Below, one piece after another: positions 1 through 12,200 of a stretch of DNA of 64,000 nucleotides. The DNA comes from Liolophura sinensis (Eukaryota > Mollusca > Polyplacophora > Chitonida > Chitonidae). The first letter of the stretch is position 1. Each line of letters opens with the position of its first letter. The notes beneath the pieces were generated by a model. It made no database searches. It was not told where the DNA came from and saw only the letters and a list, made by a program, of their open reading frames with translations. The translations under genes and the position numbers were made by a program. The stretch spans positions 28,205,064 to 28,269,063 of the forward strand of contig NC_088296.1 of the NCBI RefSeq assembly GCF_032854445.1, read 5' to 3'.

Positions 1-313
1 CATGTCTTCTCCAACTGCCAGGGTTCATTTAATAGTGATACGTAACAGTTGAAACGACATAATGCTCTCAAGATTATGGTGAAACAACAATGGTTTCTTT
101 GGTATGGACACCGGCGAAATTTGCTGGATAATCCTATATGGCCCTGTCCGAGAATGTGGAAACTTCTCGTCCCGGAGAAGGTCTGGGATTATGCACTGAC
201 ACTTTATCGCCTTCCTGGGAGAATGGTCATCATGGTGGCTCTTCTGCTTCTATTCAGCCAGGTCTATGTTGGCTTTGGCCAGCTCACGGGCTTCTCGTGG
301 ACGAACCGTGACT

Positions 314-1202
314 TCATCTTTGTAGACTGCCTGCAACTTTAAAGGCTGAAATCCTCGAATGGAGTGCGGTGTCCACTGGTAACAGTTGTCTACCATAGAG
401 TAAATAGAAAGGCGTTTGCTGAATGCTCTTTTGCATGCTTGTTTTGTAGACTAACTGTGTGAATAGTATGATACCGTCCCAGTCACGGTAATGCTTACTA
501 ACATACGTGGACAGCAGTGTTGCCAACGTATGATTAAACCTTTCCACGAGCCCATCGGTCTGCTGAGGATAGGTAGAATTATTTACTTTGTTAATGTTCA
601 TGACTTCGCAAATCTCCTTTAAAAGCTTGGGTTAGAAGTTCGTTCCTTTGTCTGACAGGAGGACTTTAGAACTTTCATGACGAGCAAATATTTCTTCAAC
701 ACATAGCTTGGCACATGTATGTGCTTCTTGGGACTTTATTGCGAAGGGTTTTCGTCATTTCGTCAGGTAGTCGCTGACCACAACAATATACTGATTACCC
801 TCATCCGTAGGCAGGAACGGGCCTAACACATCTACAGCGATACGATCATATGGTCCTCCACAAGAGGCTTTTTTCCGTAGGTATTATTAAACCAAGGTGA
901 CCGGCTGTTTGATCATCGTAGTACATGAACAAGACCTCGGCGATAATTGACTGCGGAACTACCAACTGTTTCCGGGTATATTTTCCGCGTCCCCGTGAGT
1001 CTGGACTCCAGAGGTGATACAAGACACCATCCTCCAGTAAATAGACTCCCGACTCGGCGACAATTTTCCTAGTCTCTGTAGACGTTGCTGGTAGGATACC
1101 ATCCTCTAGATACCTCACCATTGCAGACGCGAACATGTCCTTCATTTGGGATGTCCGAAATAATGTGTTTCGAAAGCCAACGACATCATTAGATTGTTGC
1201 AC
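314..1202 (-). pseudogene. Integrase relic (copy A)
   Basis: Two open pieces remain. The piece at 846-1202 matches the region upstream of and including the integrase N-terminal zinc-binding part of Ty3/Gypsy Pol, ending around GHLGL. The piece at 314-601 carries the late catalytic-core signature YPQQTDGLVERFNHTL, the region around the catalytic glutamate. The stretch between them (601-846) is out of frame, and the GPY/F-type C-terminal part is not open here although it is in copy C. It is a defunct DNA-integration enzyme. Confidence 0.85.
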
Positions 1203-1220
1203 TTGAGCAGCAGCATACCG

Positions 1221-1580
1221 TCAACGCGAGAGGCCGTCAGCATTACCATGCTTTGCACCTGACCTGTGCTCGATCTTGAGGTCATATTCCTGGAGTTCCA
1301 GTGACCATCTGGCAAGTTTCCATCGGGATTTTTCTGACTCATCAGCCATCTGAGTGGGGTGTGATCCGTCACAACGGTGAATGTTTGACGGTAAAGATAA
1401 TGACGGAACGTCTTTATACCCCAAAAAGAGGGTGAGGGCTTCTTTCTCAATTGTTGCATAATTTTGTTCTGCTTTCTTTAGCTACCGACTTCCATGGGCA
1501 ATCGTTTGCTCTTCTTCACCATCAAGCTGAGCCAATACAACACCTAATCCGTGATTCCTGGTGTCTGTGTGGAGCACAAA
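1221..1580 (-). pseudogene. RNase H relic (copy A)
   Basis: The minus strand encodes the Ty3/Gypsy RNase H stretch FTVVTDHTPLRWLM, followed by ARWSLELQEYDLKIEHRSG and NADGLSR, the usual end of this domain. An in-frame TAG near 1483 and a frame change near 1315 break it. Frames 1142-1459 and 1221-1424 each show only part. Its counterpart in copy C is open for 118 codons. Confidence 0.85.
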
Positions 1581-1748
1581 TAGCAGAGAGAAATTTGGAT
1601 AGCGTAAAGTAGGTGTAGTGCAAAGAGCGTTTCTCGGTTGTTTGTATGCGTTTTCGCATTCCTGACACCATGAAAATTTTACATCTTTCTTCGGGAGACA
1701 ATGCAGATAATGCGATAATACGACACAACGCCCAGAAAACTGCAGAGT

Positions 1749-2722
1749 TCAGCCACATTGGAAGTTCTTACTTCCACCATCAATGTGAGCTAGAAATTTG
1801 ACACTTGGCCGACAGAATACAGACTTCGCCAACTTTATCTTGAGATTTGCTTCACGGATACGCTGAAGCACTTGACGGAGTCGAGAAACATGCTCTTCAA
1901 AGGTAACTGAGAAAGTGATTTTGTCGTCAATGTAAAGCATACAGGTTTTCCAGATCAAACCAGCCAAGAGTAAGTCCATTAGACGTTGGAAGGTGCTGGG
2001 TGCATTTGCCAACGCAAAAGCCATAACAGTAAACTCGCAATGGCCACAAAAAATTGAGAAAGCTGTTTTTCCCCCTGTACTTTTTGGCTACCTTCACCTA
2101 CCACTGTCCCGACAATAAGTGTAGGGTTGTGAAGTACTTAGCACCTTCAAATATAAGCGTCATGTCCGACATTCATATACCATTCGTAGTCCATAAAGGG
2201 CGTTCCAAGTCAGTAATCGCAAGATCCATTTCCATTTAAACAACGTTTAACACTAGCTCCCAAAGACAAAGGTATGTAAGAAATTATACAAATAAGAAAT
2301 GAAGCCACAAGAGAAAAGCGATCATCAGTTTTCAATGATGCCGGACACTCAGTGGATATTCCAGGCATGAATTCCATATCAAAGTTCAAATTCGTAGTCC
2401 GTGAAAGAGTTCCAGGTCAAATAACAATTAAATAAGTATCTCAGTCGCCCACTGATTGCAACTGTTCATAAATGCATCATGCAGATGTAATGAGCATGGC
2501 TCCTATTACGGCCACTAGCCCCAGGTTAAGCGGTATTAACAATATTGGGTACACAAAATTCTTAACGACTGCGTTCAAGGCTCGATATTCCACATAAAAG
2601 CGACATGACTGATCTAGCATTTGAACCAACACAACAGGATCTGACCAGGAACTAGTAGATGGGGGGATAACCCTATTATCCGGCATCTTATCTACTTCCC
2701 TTTTAATCCTATCTCTCCGCAT
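1749..2722 (-). pseudogene. Reverse transcriptase relic (copy A)
   Basis: The N-terminal part (2477-2722) has REVDKM, VIPPSTSSWSDPVVLV and RFYVEYRALN, typical of Ty3/Gypsy RT. About 0.4 kb of disrupted sequence follows, then KTAFSIF and the ORF 1749-2024 with ALANAPSTFQRLMD and the catalytic YIDD box at 1923-1934. The glycine usual before LANAP is alanine. The interruption and several stops make it non-functional. Confidence 0.88.
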
Positions 2723-3210
2723 TGATGGTACCCGGTATGGTCAAAATTTTATTTAATCATTTCCTTGGGTGTTTTTTTCGTGTTGAGTCAAACTGGTTCT
2801 GCCTAGATCTGCATCCTTATCAACTAAAATGTCACTGTATTCATTTAACAGGTTTTTCCCACACAATTTTGCCTTTGAAGTCCAAATTAGATCCAGTGAG
2901 ATAAATGTCGCTGTATTCATTTAACAGGTTTTCCCACACAACTTTCCCTTTGAACTCCAAATTAGATCCAGTGAGATCAGTCTGATCACTAACTGGCACC
3001 TTTTCTCCTGAAGGTTGAAGGTTAGCTGTTGTTGTGGAGCCATCACGTCGATTTAGTACCTGAAAGATGTTATTTCGAACATCCCAAATCAAGGACATGT
3101 TCACGTCTGGTGAGGTATCTAGAGAATAGTATCCTACCAGCAACGACTACAGAGAGTAGGAAAATTGTCGCCGAGTCGGGAGTCTATTTACTGGAGGATG
3201 GTGCCTTGTA

Positions 3211-3776
3211 TCACCTCTGGAGTGCACCCTCTCTGATAGATTTTCCCACTTGCACAGGTTCAGGGCATCTATTTGAAATTCTAACTGATACACACGATTG
3301 TTCACTGGTGGCCAGCACATGGGCTAGGTAAAAGCTGAACTGTGATACAAGTTCTTCTCGTGGTTCCACACCAACCAGTCCATCCGCTAACTTACAAATA
3401 TTTGTCCACATTGTGACTTCTGATCGACCTGGGATTTGTACTGAATCTAACAGACAAACAGGCCAGCTGGTTCCTGTAAGATTATCAGCATGTAGCATAT
3501 CTACAACATTTAACCAAGTAACAGTGCATGTGTGGAAGTCTATGTACATTCTACCTGATTGCATAGTGTAAGTTCCAATGAAACAGTCATAGGGAAATGG
3601 TTGAGCCACAAAATACATGACAGACATCTGCTCGCCACCAAAGGTATGATCGATCCCCCAGTAGATGGCACAACAGTTCTATTGTCAGTGGGAAGCAGAC
3701 TGCACGAGTGAAGGCGTGAAGCTATTGCTTTACTTATGATGCTCACACCAGAGACCAAATCCACCAAAACATTCAC
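3211..3776 (-). pseudogene. Retroviral-type aspartic protease region relic (copy A)
   Basis: ORF 3540-3776 starts NVLVDLVSGVSIISKAIASRL. The LVD/SG/SIIS context matches the active-site flap of retrotransposon aspartic proteases (normally D-T/S-G), but the catalytic triplet is altered to D-L-V-S-G. The overlapping ORF 3211-3627 is in another frame and covers the spacer toward RT. It is non-functional. Confidence 0.65.
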
Positions 3777-4102
3777 TGGATTGAGGTTGAGCGTACCAGC
3801 AATACATGATTAATACGGCCAGCACGGCATGTTGCTACTTCAGCTCCAGTCCGGGAATTCTTACTACTGTCAGCAGTACAGTCAGTATTTGTACTTTATA
3901 CGTTACTTAAAGTATCTCATCCAGTTTATGTCTGACTACCGAAAACATCCGGTCAAAGAACCATTTGTATTTACAGTGTAGTTAGTTTTTCCACTGTGCT
4001 CAGTTTGTACAGTGTTGATATCATACAGGCATCAAACATTCCTCTGGCCATCCAACTCCCGTCCAGGAGTGACCCTCATTGGTTTTAGTCCTTCTTGTCT
4101 CA

Positions 4103-4144
4103 GCATTAATTTTCAACATTTCCAACCTGGCAGCAAAAATTACA
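4103..4144 (-). pseudogene. Decayed Gag zinc knuckle (copy A)
   Basis: The minus strand gives a CX2C start, then asparagine where the CCHC histidine should be, and a stop codon one residue before the last cysteine. An arginine/glycine-rich stretch (FRGRGRG, 4220-4240) precedes it, as in many nucleocapsids. The equivalent site in copy C still has the full C-X2-C-X4-H-X4-C pattern. Confidence 0.7.
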
Positions 4145-5149
4145 CACTGGCTGCCCGTCTGTTGTTCTTAGGTTTCGGCTCACATTTCTTGTTTGCGATG
4201 TCTGTGTTCCACGTCCTCTACCACGAAAGGCCTGGTAGTTCTGGCTTCTATCCTTCTCTGTCAGTAGAGTTCCCAGCTATGCGTTCATTGACGGCATTTG
4301 TTCCACTAATAACTCCAACTTTTTTCTTCCAATAGACGATGCTGGTTTCCTCTCTGGCGATCCCTATATATCCCTATATCAATACAGATGTTACCAAGAA
4401 ACCTTTCCTCGCAGTGTCAGCTTGGTTCTGTTCATCACAGCTTAGTGCAAGTTGGTGAAAAACCAATCCTTCATCGTGCACTCATAGGGTAGAAAGAACT
4501 ACAATATCGAGAGTAACGCCAGATCAGCGATGACAGTGACACAGATGATGCCTAACACACTTAAGCAGTAAATTCCCGTCTCTTGTCAGTTTTCCTGGTT
4601 TAGGTCTGGATACGAATTGTCCAATTAATGCTTAACTACCAGCATCCTACACACTGCTTAGCTACATGGCTCAAGCGACACTAACGTGGAAAAAAGATAC
4701 ACCATGGAAAGGAATCAAGGCGTACAATTCTGTAAAAATGTGTACTGGTTTTAACAGTGATTTCTTCGATGTCACTGACCTGGGATTGCTGATGGGTTTT
4801 CTTGTCGTCACATATAATTCATGATGTTATAGAAATTATTCAAGCGGACCAGGTTCGGGGACTTGTATTAACGATTTGAGTGGCCCTTCTGCAGAGTTCT
4901 TTTTTCTTCGCCTATTACTCCTATTATGTCAGTTTAACATCCCGAGGAAAGGAAAGATACATGTAGCCGTTCGCAACGAAGTGCTTATAAATAATACATT
5001 TGTTTTATTTACTGATTTAGTGTTAATTAACGCCATACTCAATAATTCTTCACTTTCACGATAAGTGACAAAACTGGGGCGCCATAATTTCTAGCCAAAA
5101 TTCTGTCGGGCCCTCACAAGGTATAATGTAGTTCATGCACCGCTTTGTG

Positions 5150-6005
5150 TGGCACACCGCACACTACTGATCAAATTACGCCATACCTCAGTCTTTGGTG
5201 CTGTGTCATTGCGGCACTGTGGTACATCGCTATGGTGTTGTGTTGCAGTGCATGACAGCGGCACTTTGGTACAGTGTGAGCGCGGCACTATAGAACATGG
5301 CTACGGTGCTGTGGTGCTGTGGTGCTGTGGTGCGTCCGCGGCACAGTGGTAAAGTGTCGTTGTGGCACTGTGGTACATCGCTATGATATTGTGGTGCAGT
5401 GTATGACCGTGGTATAGTGTGACCAGGGCACCGTAGTCCATCGTTACGGTGCTGTGGTGCTGTGTATAACCGGGGCACGTTGGTAGTGTAAGCCCGGCAC
5501 CGTAGTACATTGCTACGGTGCTGTGGTGCTGTGTGCGACCACGGCACTGTGGTAAGTGTCATTGTTGCGCTGTGGTGCATAGCTATGGTGTTGTGGTGCA
5601 GTGTATGACCGCGGCACCGTGGTACATTGTGTCTGCGACACCGTAGTCCATCGCTACGGTGCTATGGTAATGTGTGTGACCGCGGCACTTTGGTACAGTG
5701 TGACCGCGGCAACTTAGTACATCGCTACGTTGCTGTGGTGCTTGTGTGCGACCGCGGCACTGTGGGACAGTGTCATTGCGGCACGGTGGTACATCGCTAT
5801 GTTGCTGTGATGTAGCGTATGACCGCGGCAACGTGGTACAGTGTGACTGCGGCACCGTGGTACAGTGTGACTGCGACACTGTAGTACATCGCAACGGTAC
5901 TGTGGTGCTGTGTGTGACCGCGGCACTGTGGTACAGTGTCATTGTGCCACTGTGGTGCATTGCCATGGTGCTGTGGTGCTGTGTGTGATTGCGAGACTGT
6001 GCTGT
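5150..6005. repeat. GC-rich minisatellite, copy A
   Basis: Irregular units of roughly 65-70 bp are built on a GCGGCACTGTGGTACATCGC and GGTGCTGTGGTGCTGTGTGTGACC core. The array lies about 130 bp upstream of the first intact ANK exon of this copy, in intron sequence. Open frames on both strands (histidine/threonine-rich on minus, cysteine/glycine-rich on plus) come from the repeat and are not genes. Confidence 0.9.
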
Positions 6006-6134
6006 TCTTGGTCACTTCGGTTTATCAATAGATAGTTCCTTTACCTACACGATATACACTAACGATCGGGAGATACATCTATACCTCTGGTGTCTATGAA
6101 CCTGCTACATGTATGTTATTGTGACATTCCACAG

Positions 6135-6233
6135 AAAGGAGAGTCGGCTGTTCATTGCGCAGTGCGTAAAAATAATGTGGATCTTGTCCGTCAGATTGTG
6201 GATCTGGGCGGGGATATCAACATTCGGAATAAG
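6135..6233 (+). CDS. ANK repeat exon A1
   Basis: The exon is exactly 33 codons, preceded by CATTCCACAG and followed by GTGAGT, phase 0 at both ends. It encodes KGESAVHCAVRKNNVDLVRQ, then IVDLGGDINIRNK. This fits the helix-turn-helix ANK pattern (G-x-T-P-L-H-x-A, then V-x-x-L-L-x-x-G-A-x-x-N), although TPLH is replaced by SAVH and GA by GG. The counterpart in B has W for C. Confidence 0.85.
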
Positions 6234-9200
6234 GTGAGTTGTTGTGGTTGTTTTGGAAACACGCGCGGTACATACGTGACGATCTACATGTAACATTGTG
6301 AAATCCCTGCGGTCTTAAACCCTTTTTAGATGCAGAATTTTGACCTGTATTTGGTTTGTAAACATGAACTATGTGGAGAGAATAAAACAGAATGGCACCA
6401 TGAAATGTGCAGTTTTTGCCACATTTTCTTCATTTTGAGGACTTTAAGACCTTCGACTCGGTGTTTGTTGTGTCACCCGACACCGCTGAACCTTGTTTCC
6501 TACCTCGTCAAATACATCTAATGCTGCACATTCTCGAGATTTGACTCGGTACAAAACAAGGTTCAGCGGTGTCGGGTTACACAATAAACCCTGAATTTGT
6601 CACCTGTGAAACAAGGCTTCTTTTTAATCTACATCAGTTAGGGTTTTATTCTAACTCTTTATGTGAATACTTCAACAATAGCGAATGTCGCGCCCCGTAG
6701 CACCATGGTTTAAGCAAAAGAAGGTAAAACTATACAATGATGTTACTTGCAATTTCGTTTTTATTGCAATATGTTTGAAGTTAAAAGTTTGGGAAATGAA
6801 AGTTTTGCGTGGTAGGTGAATCAGCGCAAGTTCTACTTTCCGGGAGATAAGGTCGTGGTTTGTATATTTGGAAAGACACCAATGCCCCTGGCTCATTAGG
6901 GGCAAATGATCTGGATCGCCTTCGTCTCCTAGTCAAAAATGCAGCTGAAGTGTGAAAATTCAGGATCTAGTACGTCATCCACAGATCAAATGAAAGACCA
7001 CGTTATCTGTATCATTGTAAACTAGGGATTTATGTTTCAGTTATCCTCAAAAACGATAAAAAATATTTGAAGGGTTTCTAAACTAATTCTAGACTCAAGG
7101 GAGTATGAACTGAATTTGTAAACATACATTGAGGATGCCTTGAATATGTAGGACAGAACTAGTACGATTACTCAATACTTTATGACGTCAGTTACGGTAA
7201 TTTACCAGAAAGACGCCTAGATATATGTACCGAATGGTGCCGCAGGTGTACACTAACAAACAGTTCACGACTTTACACAGACTGTGCTACTGAAGTCTGC
7301 CTGCTTAAAATACAATCAGTCGTCACGTACATCTTGCTCTAGTACCAAATTTTGATTTTACATAAATGTCGGCGCCCTGGAAATAAAAGAAATCATACAG
7401 GTATATATGTAACTGGTAACACAGCCAGGGAATGTACAATTCGTTAGCTACATGAGTAGCACTCACAATGGACAAGACTGACAATACTACACATAGCACT
7501 GAATTATGTGAACATGTTACCTTACTGTCACCTGTTCCACACGAACGAGACAGTTGTTCATTTGGCACTTCGTAAAAATAATGTATGTTTATACTGGACA
7601 CGTATTCTGTGTGTGGTGACAACTGGTTTAGAATTGTAGAATCCAAATGTTCAGAAATGAAGCTAATGTTATGTACACAATTTCGGTGAGTTTGTATTAT
7701 TTGTCAATATTAGATTGACAACCTGGTTAGTGTTTGATAAATTTTGTTGGTGTTTTCGGAAATGTAATCCTGTAAAATTTATTCCCAAATAAAAACCTGT
7801 ATTTGTCAAAAGTTTCGGCGCCTTTTTTGACACTCAGTCTTGACTTGATCAACACACTATTTTTACCTTTTACAGGATGGGAAGACGCCTTTGCTTTTAG
7901 CCCTGAGGGCAAATAATCTGGATCTTGTTCGTCTGTTGGTAGAGAGAGGCGCTGATGTCAATGTACAGAATGAGGTATGTGGTGTAAACTTACATTGATT
8001 TTCTCATTGCTCTGACTCTAAACTAAATAAGACCAACAGTAAAACACATGCTTTATTTCTGGGGTTTTTTCCAGGAATACAGTCTAAATTGATTCTCCAT
8101 TGAGGTGTCCTGGTTCCTTTGTGCATGCAAATATTAGGGGGTACAAAATACCAACAAAAATAAACAGATTCTCTCTAAAAACCCTGTAGAAAATGTTGCT
8201 AACACCGTTGCATACATTACTCGCAAACGGATCTTCATTGGGTAGTTATGGCCAACTTTTTAAATCTTTTTTTATTTAGTTTTTATTTGTCTATTTATTT
8301 ACTTATTTGATTGGTGTTTTACGCGGCGCTTAAGAATATTTCACTTATACGATGGCGGCCAACATTATGGTGGTAGGAAACGACGCAGAGCCCAGGAAAA
8401 GGCCACGACCATCCGCAGGTTGTTGCCAGGCCTTCCCACGTACGGCCGGAGAGTAAGCAAGCATGCGCAGATGATGATGTGTCGCGACTTACATTTGTTC
8501 ATTTCCGCTGTTTTCATGGTTATCAGATCGCCAGTTTCCCCATGTATACTATATATATATATGTATCATTTCGTGTTCGGGGAACATCCCAACCTTCTGT
8601 TTTTCACCCAGAATTGGATACATAGATACACAGACGACAATGTTTCACGACTCACATTTGTCCATTTTTGCAGCTGGCGTGGTAACTAGATAGCCGTTTT
8701 CCTTCTATATGCTACAGAAATGAGTTCGTGTCCGGGCTACAACTCCCAACTATTTTCCACATAGTGTTTGGGTCTCTATCCATGAAGTTTCTCCTCAGGG
8801 GTTATACTTACCACAATGCTGCTAGTATTCCTTTATACATTTCAAACAAATGTATTTGTTGGAGCGTTTGTTGTGTTCACCTGAACCCTTTTTTAATCTA
8901 GCCTCAACCAGTACAACATCCTTGTCCATATAAAGGAGATGCTATTTTGGGGAGCAGTAATAATTAGAGAAGAAACTGTGTCACAAGTATAAAAATGACT
9001 TATTATTGTGACATCCCACAGGAAGGAGAGACGGCGTTGTTTTGGGCAGTGAAGATAGATGATATGGACCTTGTTCGTCTGTTGATTGAGCACGGAGCCA
9101 ATGTCAACGTACAGAATAAGGTACGTGATGTATGGTTATTTACAAGGAGAGCATGTTGGACTAAATACCATTTTAAACACCTAGTTTTATCTTCAAACAC

Positions 9201-12200
9201 ATGTATCCACAAATGTCAAACACGGAAAATTATTCACTTCGGGCGCGAATTATATATATTATGCTGCCTTTGGCGTAAACATAACAATAAATATGGTGCG
9301 AACAAAAATTATATTATTTCTTTGCAAGGCCAAAAATACATCTGAATGCTTCAGGGTTATATCAAAATGCAAACCTTTTTGTCACATCATGTTTTCGACC
9401 AATGGCAAGATTTAAAAGTTGTGAAGGAATTTTGAAACCTTTTTTTTAAACTATATATATGCACTTAGATTCTGTGTATAAGAAGATAACATTTTAGAGC
9501 AATCGTTTCATCCTTTAAAAAATTCAAAATTTCACGAAATGCGAAATCGTCGGTAAACCACGTAACCAAATTTGCCCCGTGTTTTCAAGACACTGCTCAA
9601 CAACAGGGTATGGCCTTGCTTGGTAACAACATATGAAAGTCTGTCTGTGTAGGGATGTTAGGGAATGCTAGAAATTTCCGGGTATGACGTGCCCTTTTTA
9701 GTGACCAGTGTATGTCATGGTGCAATATTTAGATAATCCACCCTCCGGGCGATACCTTTTATTATTGTTGTCAGGACTACCAACCAAATTTTGTGTGCCC
9801 ACTACAGAGAAAACTTCTGCACCAAATAAGTTGTAATTTACACATTATTCCCCCATTGTCTGAAATAATGCATATCAAAGAAACTGAAGTGCCACAATGT
9901 CCAGTAAAATTATAAAAATCTGTCTGCCTGCCACCGAGTATAATGTCGTCCATGCACCACTATGCGTGGCACATTGGTGCAACTTTAACACATCGCGTCG
10001 GTGGCATTGGGGCAGAAGACTCATACATCGCCACGGCGCCACTGGGCCGAAACTGCCGTATATCGCGACGGCGCCATTGGGGCGGAACTCTCATACATCG
10101 CGACGGCGCCATTGGGGCGGAACTTTTATACATCGCGACGGCACCATAGGGGCGGAACTTTCATACACCGCGACGGCGCCATTGGGGCGGAACTCCCATA
10201 CATCGCGACGGCGCCATAAGGGCGGATCTCTCGTACATCGCGACGGTGCCACAGGGGCCGCCCAGTCTGCGTTGGTGCTACTGGGGTCACTGGGGGCAGA
10301 ATCTTCATAACAAATGCTCCAAGCGACTGTATTTTACACCAAATGGAAGTCTTACAAAATCTGTCAAACACCGAAGAGAATTTGAGAAAATACGATCTAC
10401 ATTCACCGAGAGACAGACCGGCACAGTGGATGACATACAAATGTATTGCAAGATACAAGTAGCCGAATTAATGTGGGCCTAAGGCTGTACACTTCAACCT
10501 TCAGTACAGTCTCTGTTCATTTCAGTAGCTGTTATACCTTAAATTCACTACACTGTAAACCATTGAAACAAATTATATCAACAGCTTAGTTTCCGATGAT
10601 TCGTCCAGTTAACATTCGTAACACTTAGACTCTGAAAAGTCCCGAATGCTTGCAAATTCATTTGCAGAAGTAGGCTTAACCGATCCGTCGATTGGCCTCG
10701 TTTGAACTTTAGGTTATCGCCCAGGCATCTTCTCTCTTCCACCTCTCCAGACGGTCGTTTGTTTCAGAATCGCGGAAGAAGGAGCTGCCGACTCAAAGTA
10801 AACAAATTTGTCTTTGTTAACTATGCCAAGAATACGGTCGGTAACAGAGTAGGTCTAGTTTGTTACTTTTAACAAACAGTCTGTTAAAAAATTGTCAACA
10901 CAGTAAACCGTGTTGAAATACAAAGCAGTATTTTCATTGTGCCTTATGCAGTTATCTTCGTGTTACCCAAATTTAATCCACTACAAATAAAAGAATGAAT
11001 GTCAGGCATGTGTCTGCTCAAAGATGTTTTCTTGCTTACGTTCTAATGTGAAGGATGCCTTAATTCGATTCAAACTTTATCAGATGAACATGAAAACCTG
11101 AGGCCGCCTAATGGTACTCCTGATGCAGCTGTGCTCTCTGTATTGTTTATAGGAGACTGTATACTGTATTCTGGTTTGTATTCCAGAAACCAGTATAATT
11201 TTCCATCAAAATTTCTTTGTTCCGGTGCAAGTAAACCCGACGAAAGGGCTAACTACATCGTGTATCACCACATTATATTGTCATTTATGTAATAATTTAT
11301 CTATTGTTGTAAAGGCCTAAATAGTAGGAAATTATGCGGCCGCTAGCACCGGGAAAGTTAAATCTCATTTTTATTTGACGTCACTGGTCATTGCTGTCTT
11401 TTCATCAAATTTAACAATCCAGGCCTCATGGATGCCTCATCGACCAGCATAAACCTGGTAAATTACACAGGAATACTTAAGGATTGAAAAACCGCTGAGC
11501 ACCACTGTGCAAAATGTATGAAGGCGCATGTCCGTGCCCGATTCACCGTGTTATCATACTAAGGTAGGCATGACTGTTTACCAGCCTTAATTCCCTCCAG
11601 GCTATCCGCAGACGATGTACTGATGCCCCTGTTTGTGAATGTGAATATAATACAGACGAAAGTAAATATATATGCAGTGTTCGGTTTGTCATTTTTTCGG
11701 TTTGTTTGGTGCTAGACGGGGACTGCTCGCCGTCACATCCCTACCCCTCCTTTTTTGTCATCACTGGGAACTACTCCAAGCATTTTTCAGAAAACTTTAC
11801 TTTCCCACATCACGGAAGACACGCAATCAGACTTTACCAAGAATTGAGTCGCCTACAAGATGGAAAGTGTATCAAATATCACACGAAGGTAGAGCAAAAA
11901 CTTGCGGTTTCCTTAGATGCACGACTTTACATTATATCTCCACGTCCTTAAGGATTCCTAACAAGGATAGGTATAATTAAAGAATTACAATGAAGTAGCA
12001 TGTCTTCTCCAACTGCCAGGGTTCATTTAATAGTGATACGTAACAGTTGAAACGACATAATGCTCTCAAGATTATGGTGAAACAACAATGGTTTCTTTGG
12101 TATGGACACCGGCGAAATTTGCTGGATAATCCTATATGGCCCTGTCCGAGAATGTGGAAACTTCTCGTCCCGGAGAAGGTCTGGGATTATGCACTGACAC

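Larger units (their letters stand above)
1..5100 (-). mobile_element. Ty3/Gypsy-type LTR retrotransposon relic, copy A
   Basis: Read on the minus strand the order is Gag zinc-knuckle remnant, protease-like, reverse transcriptase, RNase H, integrase, which is the Ty3/Gypsy order (integrase after RNase H). Every domain is broken by stops or frameshifts, so no functional polyprotein remains. I could not find a convincing pair of LTRs. The right boundary near 5.1 kb is where the minisatellite begins and is only approximate, and the left end lies at or before the window edge. The element is intronic or upstream sequence relative to gene 1 and runs antisense to it. Confidence 0.85.
1..11998. repeat. 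Tandem segmental duplication, copy A (left end cut)
   Basis: Base 1 aligns with base 11999, and the match continues almost base for base through a minus-strand Ty3/Gypsy relic, a GC-rich minisatellite, ANK exons, a SINE fragment, a 35-bp VNTR and a terminal AT-rich stretch. The offset to copy B is 11998 at the left and grows with indels to about 12.2 kb at 9 kb, then to 12.75 kb after the VNTR. Copy A therefore begins at or before the window edge. Identity to B is visibly very high, with a few substitutions per hundred bases in the ANK exons, so the duplication looks recent relative to the decay of the elements inside it. Confidence 0.95.

Noticed and set aside
49-342. 97-codon + ORF with a hydrophobic segment (also 12047-12340)
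   Set aside because: It is antisense to the integrase end of the Ty3/Gypsy relic, and copy C does not preserve it.
5055-5100. Primer-binding site (minus TGGCGCCCCAG) marking an LTR end
   Set aside because: Only about 11 bases resemble a PBS, copy B reads TGGCACC, and no LTR pair was found. Too weak to annotate.
10126-10482. ORFs over and beside the 35-bp VNTR
   Set aside because: Frames follow the repeat, and the flanking parts show no domain and no splice context.
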